5,066 bases of DNA from a bacterium (GTDB lineage: Bacteria; Tectomicrobia; Entotheonellia; Entotheonellales; Entotheonellaceae). The notes beneath the pieces were generated by a model. That model did not search any database. It was given only the letters and a program-made list of their open reading frames with translations, and was not told the DNA's origin. Positions 1 to 5,066 of this stretch are shown one piece after another; position 1 is the stretch's first letter, and each line of letters opens with the position of its first letter. A program made the position numbers and the translations under genes. Location of the stretch: NCBI GenBank assembly GCA_027294925.1, contig JAPULM010000003.1, forward strand, positions 1 to 5,066, read 5' to 3'.

Positions 1-2
1 TC

Positions 3-290
3 GCGACTACTGTAGATGTATATGATCACAGGTGTAGAGCGAGCATCTTTCCTCTTCATGTTGACAAAACACCGATTCCTGTCAAGCGTCGAGATGGCAT
101 TTATCACTGCGGCGATTGTAATGTTACCCGCGGATATCGTCAAGCGATATAGGCATCGTATCGCAACAACGTGTTGCAAAGGCGTCGTCATGAAGGAGAA
201 CAGCCTGAACTCAAGGGACCCTATTATGCATGCAATGCGGTCGATTGTCGTTGCCATCTAGAAGAAGATTTCAGGTTTGGAGATCATCTT
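3..290 (+). pseudogene. Cysteine-rich reading frame with internal TAG, partial at left edge
   Basis: A reading frame enters from the left edge (first full codon at position 3) and looks protein-like. It includes PIPVKRRDGIYHCGDCNV, with a CxxC pair (CGDC), and then hits TAG at 150-152. The same frame continues open with VLQRRRHEGEQPELKGPYY and then ACNAVDCRCHLEED, a C-x4-C-x-CH cluster, before running antisense into the 3' end of the mscS-like gene. Two cysteine/histidine clusters on either side of one stop suggest a metal-binding protein broken by a nonsense mutation. The alternative is that the gene really ends at 152 and the rest is chance. The family is not recognised. The right limit is arbitrary because the frame overlaps the convergent gene. 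The start lies outside the window. Confidence 0.3.
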
Positions 291-1149
291 GCTCTAATGG
301 CACCCCTTCGTCCTGCCCTTCTGCAGAGGCCTCAGGCTCCTCTTGATCACGCCCCCGAGCTTGCCGAAAGACGCTGAAAAAGCCACGTATTTTAGTTAAC
401 AGTTGAGAAGCAAAATTTTTCACCTCTTCCTCTTGTTGTCCGGCTGTGAGATTCTGCATAAATTCTTCACGCTCAAGCAAGCGCTGGGCCATGACCGCCG
501 AGAGACCCTCGGCCATCTCCGGACGCTTTTTGAGAAAGGCTTCCATATCTTCTTTGGTAATCTCGTACACCAGGGCATCGGTTTCCGCTTTCACCGTGGC
601 CGACCGTGCTTCGCCGGTCAAAAGGGCCATCTCGCCCATAAACTGTCCTGGGATAAAATCGGCCACCTTGAGGGGTTCATCGCTATCGGCTTGGGCAATG
701 TAAACATACAACAGGCCCTCGGCCACGATGTACATTGAAGCACCCGGTTCACCTTGCTCGACGATGGTGCTGCCCGCCGAAAAAAACTGCGGCGTCATAT
801 GCGCAGCCAGGTCAACCAGTTCCGTATCATCGAGGACGGTAAACAGCGACACACGCTTGATCAGGTCATACGGGTTGGGGAACTGCTCGGAGTTGAGCTG
901 CGGCATATCAGCCGAATACAAGTTGAGTTTGGGATAGACAGGGCGAATACCGGCAACCTGCAGTTGGTGCATGACGCTGCGGATGATGGCCGCGCGTAGA
1001 CGTCCCCGGAAGCGATACTCTGGTACGGTGTAGACCATGATGTATTCCATACCGCGTTCATTCGGCAGACGGACGCGCGCGATGGGCTCGGAGGTGAGGC
1101 CAAAGGCCGCTAGACCGTGCTTCATCCCGGCGAGTATGACCCGTTCGGG
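271..1149 (-). CDS. C-terminal part of frameshifted MscS channel: MscS C-terminal domain plus cyclic-nucleotide-binding domain
   Basis: This is the 3' part of the mscS-like gene, in a different frame from its 5' part. From about 1149 the translation resumes channel homology (PERVILAGMKHGLAAFG), the cytoplasmic alpha/beta domain of MscS. A cyclic-nucleotide-binding (CAP_ED/cNMP) domain follows at residues 321-447 of the reconstructed 513-aa protein. Its phosphate-binding cassette reads GQFMGEMALLTGEARSATV, with Glu394 and Arg403 in the positions that usually contact the ribose and phosphate of cAMP/cGMP. An acidic, low-complexity tail (about residues 458-513) ends at TGA 271-273. The frame is open back to a TTG at 1191, but that start has no ribosome-binding site. 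The first ATG (1125) overlaps the TGA of the upstream part as ATGA, which could allow coupled translation, but it begins inside a domain. One broken gene is the preferred reading. Confidence 0.8.
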   Translation of the reverse strand, partial: PERVILAGMKHGLAAFGLTSEPIARVRLPNERGMEYIMVYTVPEYRFRGRLRAAIIRSVMHQLQVAGIRPVYPKLNLYSADMPQLNSEQFPNPYDLIKRVSLFTVLDDTELVDLAAHMTPQFFSAGSTIVEQGEPGASMYIVAEGLLYVYIAQADSDEPLKVADFIPGQFMGEMALLTGEARSATVKAETDALVYEITKEDMEAFLKKRPEMAEGLSAVMAQRLLEREEFMQNLTAGQQEEEVKNFASQLLTKIRGFFSVFRQARGRDQEEPEASAEGQDEGVPLEQDDLQT

Positions 1150-1811
1150 CGTTCGATGGGAACATCGAAGTCCAGTGTAATAAAGTGCCAATTGTAATGC
1201 TCACGCACGGGTTTATGAAAGTTCTCAACCTTCATATTGGCCATGCGACTGTTCGGAATAATGATCAAGTTGCCAGAGAAATCATGAATGATGGTCGTGC
1301 GCCATGTAATTTCGACTATATCGCCGGTCAAATCGCTGCCTTCGATTTTGACCCGATCGCCAACAGCGAAAGAGCGATCGAGGTTGAGCGCGATACCGGA
1401 AAAGAAATCGGCGATCATATTCTGCAGGGCAAAACCGAGGACCAAGCCAACGACACCGCTTGCGGCCAGAAATCCGGTGATCGATTTTTCAAAGACGACA
1501 CTGATAATGACCCCCACGGACACAATCACGACGAGAAAACGCACCAGATCCTTTAACAGACGTGGGATGGCGTAGCCCAGGCGTCGCTCGAGGATAAAGG
1601 GCCATACAATGCCGTCGATAACGCGGATGATGAGCCAGGCAAAGGCGAGCCATAGGCAGATACCGATGACGTAGCGTCCAATTAATACGGCACGCCGAAA
1701 AAATTCAGAACTCACCTGATAGATAACAGTGTCCCAATAAAGGGCAGGGATCAGAAACAAGACCAGAAAAAACAATGGGACACCCAGACGCTTTACAATC
1801 TCTGTATTCAT
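1122..1811 (-). CDS. Small-conductance mechanosensitive channel (MscS family), N-terminal pore part, frameshifted
   Basis: Inner-membrane channel that opens under membrane tension to release solutes on osmotic downshock. Three hydrophobic segments are visible at about residues 10-26, 41-66 and 86-107. The pore helix and the start of the beta domain follow, with the family signatures GFALQNMIADFFSGIALNLD and FAVGDRVKIEGSDLTGDIVE, then WRTTIIHDFSGNLIIIPNS. Homology runs to DFDVPIER (residue 221); the last residues, PNGSYSPG, look like out-of-frame reading. The start is ATG at 1811, preceded by GAGAGGA about 10 bases upstream. Restoring one base in the GGG run at 1147-1149 joins this to the cNMP-binding part, giving 513 residues, a sensible length for MscS-CNB fusions. 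Alone, this piece lacks most of the cytoplasmic cage, so it may not assemble. It has its own 137-base upstream gap, so it may have its own promoter. Confidence 0.88.
   Translation of the reverse strand: MNTEIVKRLGVPLFFLVLFLIPALYWDTVIYQVSSEFFRRAVLIGRYVIGICLWLAFAWLIIRVIDGIVWPFILERRLGYAIPRLLKDLVRFLVVIVSVGVIISVVFEKSITGFLAASGVVGLVLGFALQNMIADFFSGIALNLDRSFAVGDRVKIEGSDLTGDIVEITWRTTIIHDFSGNLIIIPNSRMANMKVENFHKPVREHYNWHFITLDFDVPIERPNGSYSPG
1141..1155 (-). other. Probable frameshift site in the mscS-like gene
   Basis: On the minus strand the bases read GAACGCCCGAACGGG. The upstream frame gives E-R-P-N-G and soon stops. The downstream frame gives T-P-E-R-V and carries on as MscS. Adding one C to the CCC run (plus-strand GGG 1147-1149) gives DVPIER-PERVILAGMK, a smooth join without lost or extra residues. 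No classical X-XXY-YYZ slippery heptamer is present, so programmed frameshifting is not supported. A sequencing or assembly indel in a short homopolymer, or a true mutation, both fit. Confidence 0.7.
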
Positions 1812-1859
1812 CGAAAACGTGTCCTCTCAGCCCACCCTTTGCCTTTCAAGCCTTCCCAA

Positions 1860-1879
1860 GGCCTTCGCCCCGGAAGGCC
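1860..1879 (-). terminator. Hairpin between oxidoreductase gene and mscS-like gene
   Basis: GGCCTTC at 1860-1866 and GAAGGCC at 1873-1879 form a perfect 7-bp stem with a 6-base GCCCCG loop. It lies about 70 bases after the oxidoreductase stop and 49 bases before the mscS start. The minus-strand tail is TTGGGAAGG, not a U tract, so it would be a weak intrinsic terminator at best, or an mRNA-end stabilising structure. The rest of the 137-base gap shows only the mscS ribosome-binding site. Confidence 0.3.
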
Positions 1880-1948
1880 CGTTGAGACTTCAGCCTATCG
1901 TATCCTAAGCGGCATGTCCAGGCTGCTCAAGACCTGTTCCTGTGAGCT

Positions 1949-2935
1949 TTAGACAATCGCCATCTCGGCCACAAATTGAAAAGAACGCAGGCGTTTGCGA
2001 TGATCGAAGATATGAGAAGAAATCATTATCTCGTCGGCTTCGGTCTGGGCGATAAAGGCATCTAATCCCTTACGAACGGTCTCCGGCGAACCTGTCACCG
2101 AGCAGGTATGGGCCGCGTTGAGTAGCTCACGTTCGGGGAGTGAAAGCTGGCTTTCAAAGTCATCCACCGGTGGGGGTAAACGGCTAGGACGGCCCCTGCG
2201 TGAGTTGAGAATTGATTGTTGCGCCGAGGACTTCAAATACTGAGCCTCTTCGTCAGTTTCAGCCGCAAACACATTAAACCCCAGCATCACATAGGGTTTG
2301 GATAGCTGTTCCGAGGGCTGGAAGCGACGCTGATAGACATCGATCGCCTGCATCAATGCAGCGGGTGCAAAGTGTGATGCAAAGGCATAAGGAAGGCCAA
2401 AGGCGGCAGCAAGCTGTGCGCCATACAGACTCGAGCCCAAGATCCAAATAGGCACATTTAGACCAGCGCCGGGTACGGCTCGCACGGCTTGTCCGAGCTG
2501 GGGCGAACGAAAATAGTTCTGCAGCTCTTGGACGTCGCGCGGGAACTCGTCAACGTCGCCGGCGAGGGTCCGTCGCAAGGCATACGCCGTCATCTGATCG
2601 GTGCCCGGCGCACGCCCAATCCCGAGATCGATACGGCCAGGATAGAGCGCTTCGAGCGTGCCAAACTGCTCAGCGATGATCAGCGGTGCATGGTTCGGCA
2701 ACATAACGCCCCCTGAGCCAACGCGGATTGTGGAAGTACCACTTGCCACATGGCTGATCACAACTGCAGTGGCGGCGCTGGCAATACCCGGCATGTTGTG
2801 ATGCTCGGCGATCCAGAAACGTCGATACCCCCAATCTTCCGCATGCTGAGCAAGATCTCGCGTATTGTGCAGGGCTTGAGCGACCTCCCCACCTTCGGTG
2901 ATGAGCGATAAATCGAGAATAGAAAAATAGGTCAT
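1949..2935 (-). CDS. LLM-class flavin-dependent oxidoreductase, YhbW-like (MsnO8 family)
   Basis: Predicted cytoplasmic monooxygenase of the bacterial luciferase superfamily (TIM barrel using reduced flavin). The substrate is unknown. The 328-residue protein closely follows E. coli YhbW as I remember it: [17 protein letters not shown] (residues 40-56), [20 protein letters not shown] (73-92), [17 protein letters not shown] (98-114), then [14 protein letters not shown] and FASHFAP, and near the C-terminus [13 protein letters not shown]. Length is normal for the family and nothing is missing. The frame stays open upstream to 3139, but that stretch overlaps the preceding small gene in another frame and is not conserved. 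ATG 2935 is chosen because GGAGG lies 4 bases before it and YhbW-like homology begins there. It lies 34 bases after the 65-aa gene, so the two are probably co-transcribed. Confidence 0.93.
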   Translation of the reverse strand: MTYFSILDLSLITEGGEVAQALHNTRDLAQHAEDWGYRRFWIAEHHNMPGIASAATAVVISHVASGTSTIRVGSGGVMLPNHAPLIIAEQFGTLEALYPGRIDLGIGRAPGTDQMTAYALRRTLAGDVDEFPRDVQELQNYFRSPQLGQAVRAVPGAGLNVPIWILGSSLYGAQLAAAFGLPYAFASHFAPAALMQAIDVYQRRFQPSEQLSKPYVMLGFNVFAAETDEEAQYLKSSAQQSILNSRRGRPSRLPPPVDDFESQLSLPERELLNAAHTCSVTGSPETVRKGLDAFIAQTEADEIMISSHIFDHRKRLRSFQFVAEMAIV

Positions 2936-2969
2936 AAACCCTCCGAACCCCTGATGTCTGAGCCGATCG

Positions 2970-3167
2970 CTAGACGACTGTAACGTATAAACACGCCAAG
3001 TTGATGAGAGCATCTTCGTCGCTGGCAAACGCCAGGTTGGTGAACTCGCGTGCCTCGTCATCATGGCCGGCTTTCTGCAGAGCTTGGCGAACCAGAGCAA
3101 TCTGCGCCATAGGCTTACCGGTTTGTTCGTGTAGTGCAACCGTAATGTCGGGATAACGGGCCTTCAT
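2970..3167 (-). CDS. Conserved small protein, 65 aa, unknown function
   Basis: Begins [18 protein letters not shown] and ends LACLYVTVV; no signal peptide or membrane segment is visible. It resembles a widespread family of about 60-70 residues that I recall with the pattern YPDITVQL-x-G-x-GNAFAILGRV-x-x-ALR-x-AG, then an acidic stretch, SGDYDHLL and a short aromatic/valine end. Here YPDITV (5-10), a Gly at 17, VRQAL (26-30), AG (33-34), EF (41-42), SDEDALI (49-55) and YVTVV (61-65) align, while the usual GNAFAILG core is replaced by GKPMAQIA, so it is a diverged member. ATG 3167 is preferred to GTG 3185 because AGGAGA lies 4 bases before the ATG. It is the first gene of a likely two-gene operon with the flavin oxidoreductase. 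Function is not known; the context suggests at most an accessory role. Confidence 0.75.
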   Translation of the reverse strand: MKARYPDITVALHEQTGKPMAQIALVRQALQKAGHDDEAREFTNLAFASDEDALINLACLYVTVV

Positions 3168-3358
3168 CAAGTCTCCTGCGAACACATTTCACCGAATCAA
3201 ATTTCAACAAAAAGATTTTACAGAAAGCCGCATGAGAGCTTGTGCCAAAATGATGCATGAAAGCGTGGATCCTTACCGACACAGGCGCAACACCGACAGG
3301 CTCAACGCCCAATTTACCCATCCAGGTGTATGGTAGCGGTGACGCGGGGCGCATCGCC
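3168..3358 (-). promoter_or_regulatory. Gap upstream of the small-protein gene, possible promoter
   Basis: About 190 bases with no convincing gene; open frames here have no supported start or recognisable domain. On the minus strand there is a TTGGCA at 3248-3243 and a TAAAAT at 3220-3215, but the spacing is 22 bases, too long for a normal sigma-70 promoter, and no better -35 sits 16-18 bases from TAAAAT. The A/T-rich stretch 3186-3220 is nonetheless the most promoter-like part and would drive the small gene and the oxidoreductase. Confidence 0.25.
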
Positions 3359-3379
3359 GACCACACGGGTGGTGTGGCC
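3359..3379 (-). terminator. Hairpin just after the ccr stop codon
   Basis: On the minus strand GGCCACAC, loop CACCC, GTGTGGTC forms an 8-bp stem with one G-U wobble, starting 6 bases after the TAG of ccr. The wobble pairs only in the minus-strand RNA (A-C mismatch on the plus strand), which fits a role in the ccr transcript. The tail GGCGATGCG has no U run, so termination strength is uncertain; it may instead protect the 3' end. Confidence 0.4.
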
Positions 3380-3385
3380 GTGCCT

Positions 3386-4624
3386 CTACTTACGGCCCAA
3401 GCCGGGTTCCGCGGCGCCAACGAGGGCAACGCGATTACCAAACACCACTTTGCCCTCTTCCATGTCGTAATGCGCTTTGCCGATCTCCTCAAAGGCATAA
3501 ACCTCGCCAAGACACGGATCGATTTTCTCATCACACATCAACCGATTATATGCCCTTGCCTGCTCATCGTTGGCGCCATGTGATCCCTGTAAACGCTTCT
3601 GCCGCACCCAGTGATAGCGCAGGTCCACCGAGGCGGAATAACCGGTCGTTCCTGCACAGATCACCACCATGCCGCCCGCTTCACAGACAAAAATACTGGT
3701 CGGTATCGTTGTCTCGCCTGGATGTTCAAATACAATCTCAGGATTATGGCGTTCGCCCAGTGCGTCCCAGATTGCTTTACCGAAAGCGCGACATCCGGCA
3801 CTCCATTCCTTCTGGCCGGCAGCATCCGTCCAATGCGGTGGCACCCCCCAATGGGAGAACTGACGGCGATTAATATAGCCTGCCGCACCGAGCTTCTTAC
3901 AGTAGTCGCCACGCGCATCATCAGACACCACCGCCACGGCGCGCGCGCCGTGTAGCTTGGCCAGCTGGATCGCCTGTCCGCCAAGGCCGCCCGAGCCGCC
4001 CCATACGAGTACGACATCGCCTTCTTGCAACACATTGCCCACCCAGCCAAATAACATCCGGTACGCCGTGGTACCGACCAGGCTCGGCGCGGCGGCCTCT
4101 TCCCATGTCAGATGGGCTGCTTTAGGCATAACTTGATGCGCCTGCGCCACGCAGAATTGGCCAAAAGAGCCAAAGTTCGTTTCATATCCCCAAATCGCAG
4201 CAGAGGGCGCCAACATGGGGTCCTTGCCGGCTTTAATCCACGGATCATCGAGATTCCAATGGCCGTGATGCACCACCACCTCATCGCCAATCGACACATC
4301 GTCAACGGCATCACCAACCCCATAGACAACACCCGACACGTCACTACCGCCAATGTGAAACTCATAAGGTTCGCCGCGCCGTTGCCGTATGGCAATCACG
4401 TCAACCGGCTGACCACGCGCCGCCCAAATGTTGTTGTAGTTAATACCAGACGCCATAACCCCAATTAAAACCTCATGAGGTTGCAATTGTGGTACGTCGA
4501 CCTCCTCGACTTGAAATGCCGTGCGCGGATCGCCGAAACGATCTTGACGGATGAGTTGAGCCTGCATTTTCTGGGGGGTTTCACCCAGCGGTGGCAAGCT
4601 CCCAATCGGAACGGTATTCGACAT
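3386..4624 (-). CDS. ccr: Crotonyl-CoA carboxylase/reductase
   Basis: Cytoplasmic MDR-superfamily enzyme: crotonyl-CoA + CO2 + NADPH gives (2S)-ethylmalonyl-CoA, the key step of the ethylmalonyl-CoA pathway, also used to make polyketide extender units. The 412-residue protein shows [10 protein letters not shown] (60-69), GGSDVSGVV (92-100), [11 protein letters not shown] (144-154), the NADPH-binding [12 protein letters not shown] (205-216), [16 protein letters not shown] (299-304), [11 protein letters not shown] (320-330) and [12 protein letters not shown] (341-352). The CO2-pocket residues known from Kitasatospora Ccr (Asn81, Phe170, Glu171, His365) correspond to Asn64, Tyr147, Glu148 and His349, so only the Phe is changed, to Tyr. 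These match Ccr rather than simple enoyl or quinone reductases. It is slightly shorter than typical (about 430-447). ATG 4624 is preferred over TTG 4630 because AGGAG lies 9 bases before the ATG and only 3 before the TTG. No other gene of the pathway is adjacent. Confidence 0.95.
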   Translation of the reverse strand: MSNTVPIGSLPPLGETPQKMQAQLIRQDRFGDPRTAFQVEEVDVPQLQPHEVLIGVMASGINYNNIWAARGQPVDVIAIRQRRGEPYEFHIGGSDVSGVVYGVGDAVDDVSIGDEVVVHHGHWNLDDPWIKAGKDPMLAPSAAIWGYETNFGSFGQFCVAQAHQVMPKAAHLTWEEAAAPSLVGTTAYRMLFGWVGNVLQEGDVVLVWGGSGGLGGQAIQLAKLHGARAVAVVSDDARGDYCKKLGAAGYINRRQFSHWGVPPHWTDAAGQKEWSAGCRAFGKAIWDALGERHNPEIVFEHPGETTIPTSIFVCEAGGMVVICAGTTGYSASVDLRYHWVRQKRLQGSHGANDEQARAYNRLMCDEKIDPCLGEVYAFEEIGKAHYDMEEGKVVFGNRVALVGAAEPGLGRK

Positions 4625-4626
4625 AC

Positions 4627-4671
4627 TCAATCACTCCTTAATCTCAACGGATTCCCATAAAATTGCTTCAT
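4627..4671 (-). CDS. Possible 14-codon leader ORF ahead of ccr
   Basis: ATG at 4671 opens [14 protein letters not shown] and stops at TGA 4629-4627, two bases before the ccr ATG. The ccr ribosome-binding site AGGAG lies inside its last codons. Its own ribosome site would be the GGAG about 12 bases upstream, which is far. It could couple translation into ccr, or be chance; an ORF this short carries little coding evidence. Confidence 0.2.
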   Translation of the reverse strand: MKQFYGNPLRLRSD

Positions 4672-4781
4672 CTTTTGTGTGTTCTCCGAGATATTCGCAA
4701 ACGCACCAATACACTTTACTGCGCCAGCAATGTGGTGGGGTTCGACGAAGAAGTTCACAGTCTGATTGGCAGGCACGCCCC

Positions 4782-4787
4782 ATTATA
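4782..4787 (-). promoter_or_regulatory. Candidate -10 element of the ccr promoter
   Basis: A perfect TATAAT on the minus strand (GGATTGACTATAATGGGG), about 155 bases before the ccr ATG. The sequence 17 bases upstream is ATATTT (4810-4805), a poor -35; a TTGCCA at 4806-4801 is only 13 bases away. A TG lies two bases before the hexamer instead of one, so it is not a textbook extended -10. A promoter lacking a good -35 often needs an activator, which would fit the repeat cluster further upstream. Confidence 0.4.
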
Positions 4788-4873
4788 GTCAATCCTGCAA
4801 TGGCAAATATCTACAATACGACACCACACTAACCCATAGCAACAATGCGGTCAAACCCAAATATACCCGTTGT

Positions 4874-4902
4874 CTGATATTGGCATATTTTGCCTGATAT
4901 TG
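4874..4902. repeat. Operator-like repeat cluster upstream of ccr
   Basis: CTGATATTG occurs at 4874-4882 and again at 4894-4902, start to start exactly 20 bases, about two helical turns. Between them lies the inverted repeat GGCA-TATTT-TGCC (4882-4894). Just beside it TGTGCCA is repeated at 4911-4917 and 4922-4928, 11 bases apart, one helical turn. Same-face spacing is typical of cooperative regulator sites. It lies about 90-140 bases upstream of the candidate ccr -10. No specific regulator is recognised. Confidence 0.4.
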
Positions 4903-4936
4903 ACTCTCAGTGTGCCACCAATGTGCCAAGCTACAG

Positions 4937-4969
4937 AGGGGCCGGTTCACCACGCCGGCCCCTTTCGTT
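4937..4969 (+). terminator. GC-rich hairpin followed by T-rich stretch
   Basis: AGGGGCCGG (4937-4945) and CCGGCCCCT (4955-4963) form a perfect 9-bp stem with a 9-base loop, followed on the plus strand by TTTCGTTATTC. This is a good intrinsic-terminator shape on the plus strand, yet no plus-strand gene lies upstream of it. On the minus strand the following bases CTCTGTAGC are not T-rich, so it would be a plain hairpin in a transcript running toward ccr. Confidence 0.5.
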
Positions 4970-4974
4970 ATTCA

Positions 4975-5009
4975 GTTTTCAAAGAGCGATGAGGTCTACC
5001 ATGCAGACC
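4975..5009 (-). promoter_or_regulatory. boxB/boxA-like antitermination (nut-type) element
   Basis: On the minus strand a small hairpin GGTCT-GCATGGT-AGACC (5009-4993) is followed after 5 bases by GCTCTTTGAAAAC (4987-4975), then TGAATAACGAAAGG. rRNA operon leaders and spacers carry boxA as TGCTCTTTRA-type sequence, commonly TCTTTGAAAACT in Gram-positive bacteria, often after a boxB hairpin; boxA is read by the NusB-NusE antitermination complex. Here it is followed by the GC-rich hairpin and not by 16S rRNA. Assignment is by resemblance only. Confidence 0.4.
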
Positions 5010-5025
5010 CCGTATTTGTTATTCA

Positions 5026-5046
5026 GATAACGTGCAGTACGTTATC
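5026..5046. repeat. Perfect inverted repeat near right edge
   Basis: GATAACGT (5026-5033), spacer GCAGT, ACGTTATC (5039-5046): an 8-bp perfect inverted repeat, either a dimeric regulator site or a short hairpin. No T tract follows on either strand, so it is not a good terminator. GTTATTCAG at 5018-5026, on its left flank, also occurs at 4967-4975 beside the GC-rich hairpin, 51 bases apart. Confidence 0.45.
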
Positions 5047-5066
5047 CCTCACAATGATTCTTCCCC

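Larger units (their letters stand above)
4672..5066. other. Gene-free region upstream of ccr, rich in repeats and hairpins
   Basis: No tRNA, rRNA or protein gene is seen in these 395 bases on either strand. The part nearest ccr (4672-4781) is the presumed 5' leader and matches no riboswitch class I know. Next come the TATAAT, a cluster of direct and inverted repeats (4874-4929), a GC-rich hairpin, a boxB/boxA-like pair and an inverted repeat near the right edge; each is listed separately. Another gene or RNA operon may lie just beyond position 5066. Confidence 0.6.

Noticed and set aside
134..150. Inverted repeat ATATCG-TCAAG-CGATAT
   Set aside because: Only 6 bp, no T tract, and it lies inside a probable former coding frame; likely chance.
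150..152. TAG read as pyrrolysine
   Set aside because: Nothing in the window suggests pyrrolysine machinery or a methylamine methyltransferase; a nonsense mutation or a true stop is simpler.
403..738. Plus-strand frame of 111 codons inside the cNMP domain region
   Set aside because: It lies wholly antisense to a clearly conserved domain; a shadow frame.
2936..3139. N-terminal extension of the oxidoreductase frame to 3139
   Set aside because: It overlaps the 65-aa gene in another frame, shows no family similarity, and the strong GGAGG site lies directly before ATG 2935.
3230..3248. Sigma-54 promoter at the TTGGCAC upstream of the small gene
   Set aside because: The GC needed 10 bases after GG is CA here; the nearest GC is 3 bases too far.
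3257..3583. Plus-strand frame of 108 codons antisense to the ccr 3' end
   Set aside because: Most of it is the complement of ccr, there is no ribosome-binding site, and I recognise no domain.
4732..4760. tRNA T-arm (GGGGTTCGACGAAG)
   Set aside because: The bases flanking TTCGA do not pair as a T stem and no acceptor or anticodon arm fits around it.
4989..5030. 13-codon ORF (MRSTMQTPYLLFR) as an attenuator leader peptide
   Set aside because: It is very short, has no clear ribosome-binding site, no run of regulatory codons, and no gene is visible downstream on the plus strand.

Overview
This is a bacterial window of roughly balanced base composition. Every confidently called gene lies on the minus strand. 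The gene set is a crotonyl-CoA carboxylase/reductase, a YhbW-like flavin monooxygenase, a 65-residue small protein, and an MscS-type channel fused to a cyclic-nucleotide-binding domain. This suggests a free-living, probably aerobic heterotroph, but the phylum cannot be fixed from the sequence. A GCTCTTTGAAAAC element near the right edge resembles rRNA-leader boxA sequences known from Firmicutes and similar lineages; that is only a hint.

Layout in the direction of transcription (right to left). Positions 4672-5066 hold no gene but are rich in signals: a perfect inverted repeat, a boxB/boxA-like pair, a GC-rich hairpin, a compact cluster of direct and inverted repeats, and a consensus TATAAT facing the next gene. 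Positions 3386-4624 encode Ccr, possibly preceded by a 14-codon leader ORF that ends 2 nt before its start. A hairpin sits just after the ccr stop. After a gap of about 220 bases come a 65-aa protein (2970-3167) and, 34 bases later, the flavin-dependent oxidoreductase (1949-2935); these two look like an operon. After 137 bases comes an mscS-like gene (271-1811). It reads as one 513-residue channel if a single base is restored near 1147-1149; as given it is split into two frames.

At the left edge a plus-strand reading frame entering from outside the window carries two cysteine clusters separated by an in-frame TAG. It looks like the tail of a disrupted gene converging on mscS.

The genes do not form an obvious single pathway. 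Ccr supplies ethylmalonyl-CoA (assimilation through the ethylmalonyl-CoA pathway, or an extender unit), but no other gene of that pathway is present. The channel is an osmotic safety valve, possibly ligand-modulated. The oxidoreductase and the small protein have no assigned substrates. No tRNA, rRNA, CRISPR array or insertion sequence was recognised.
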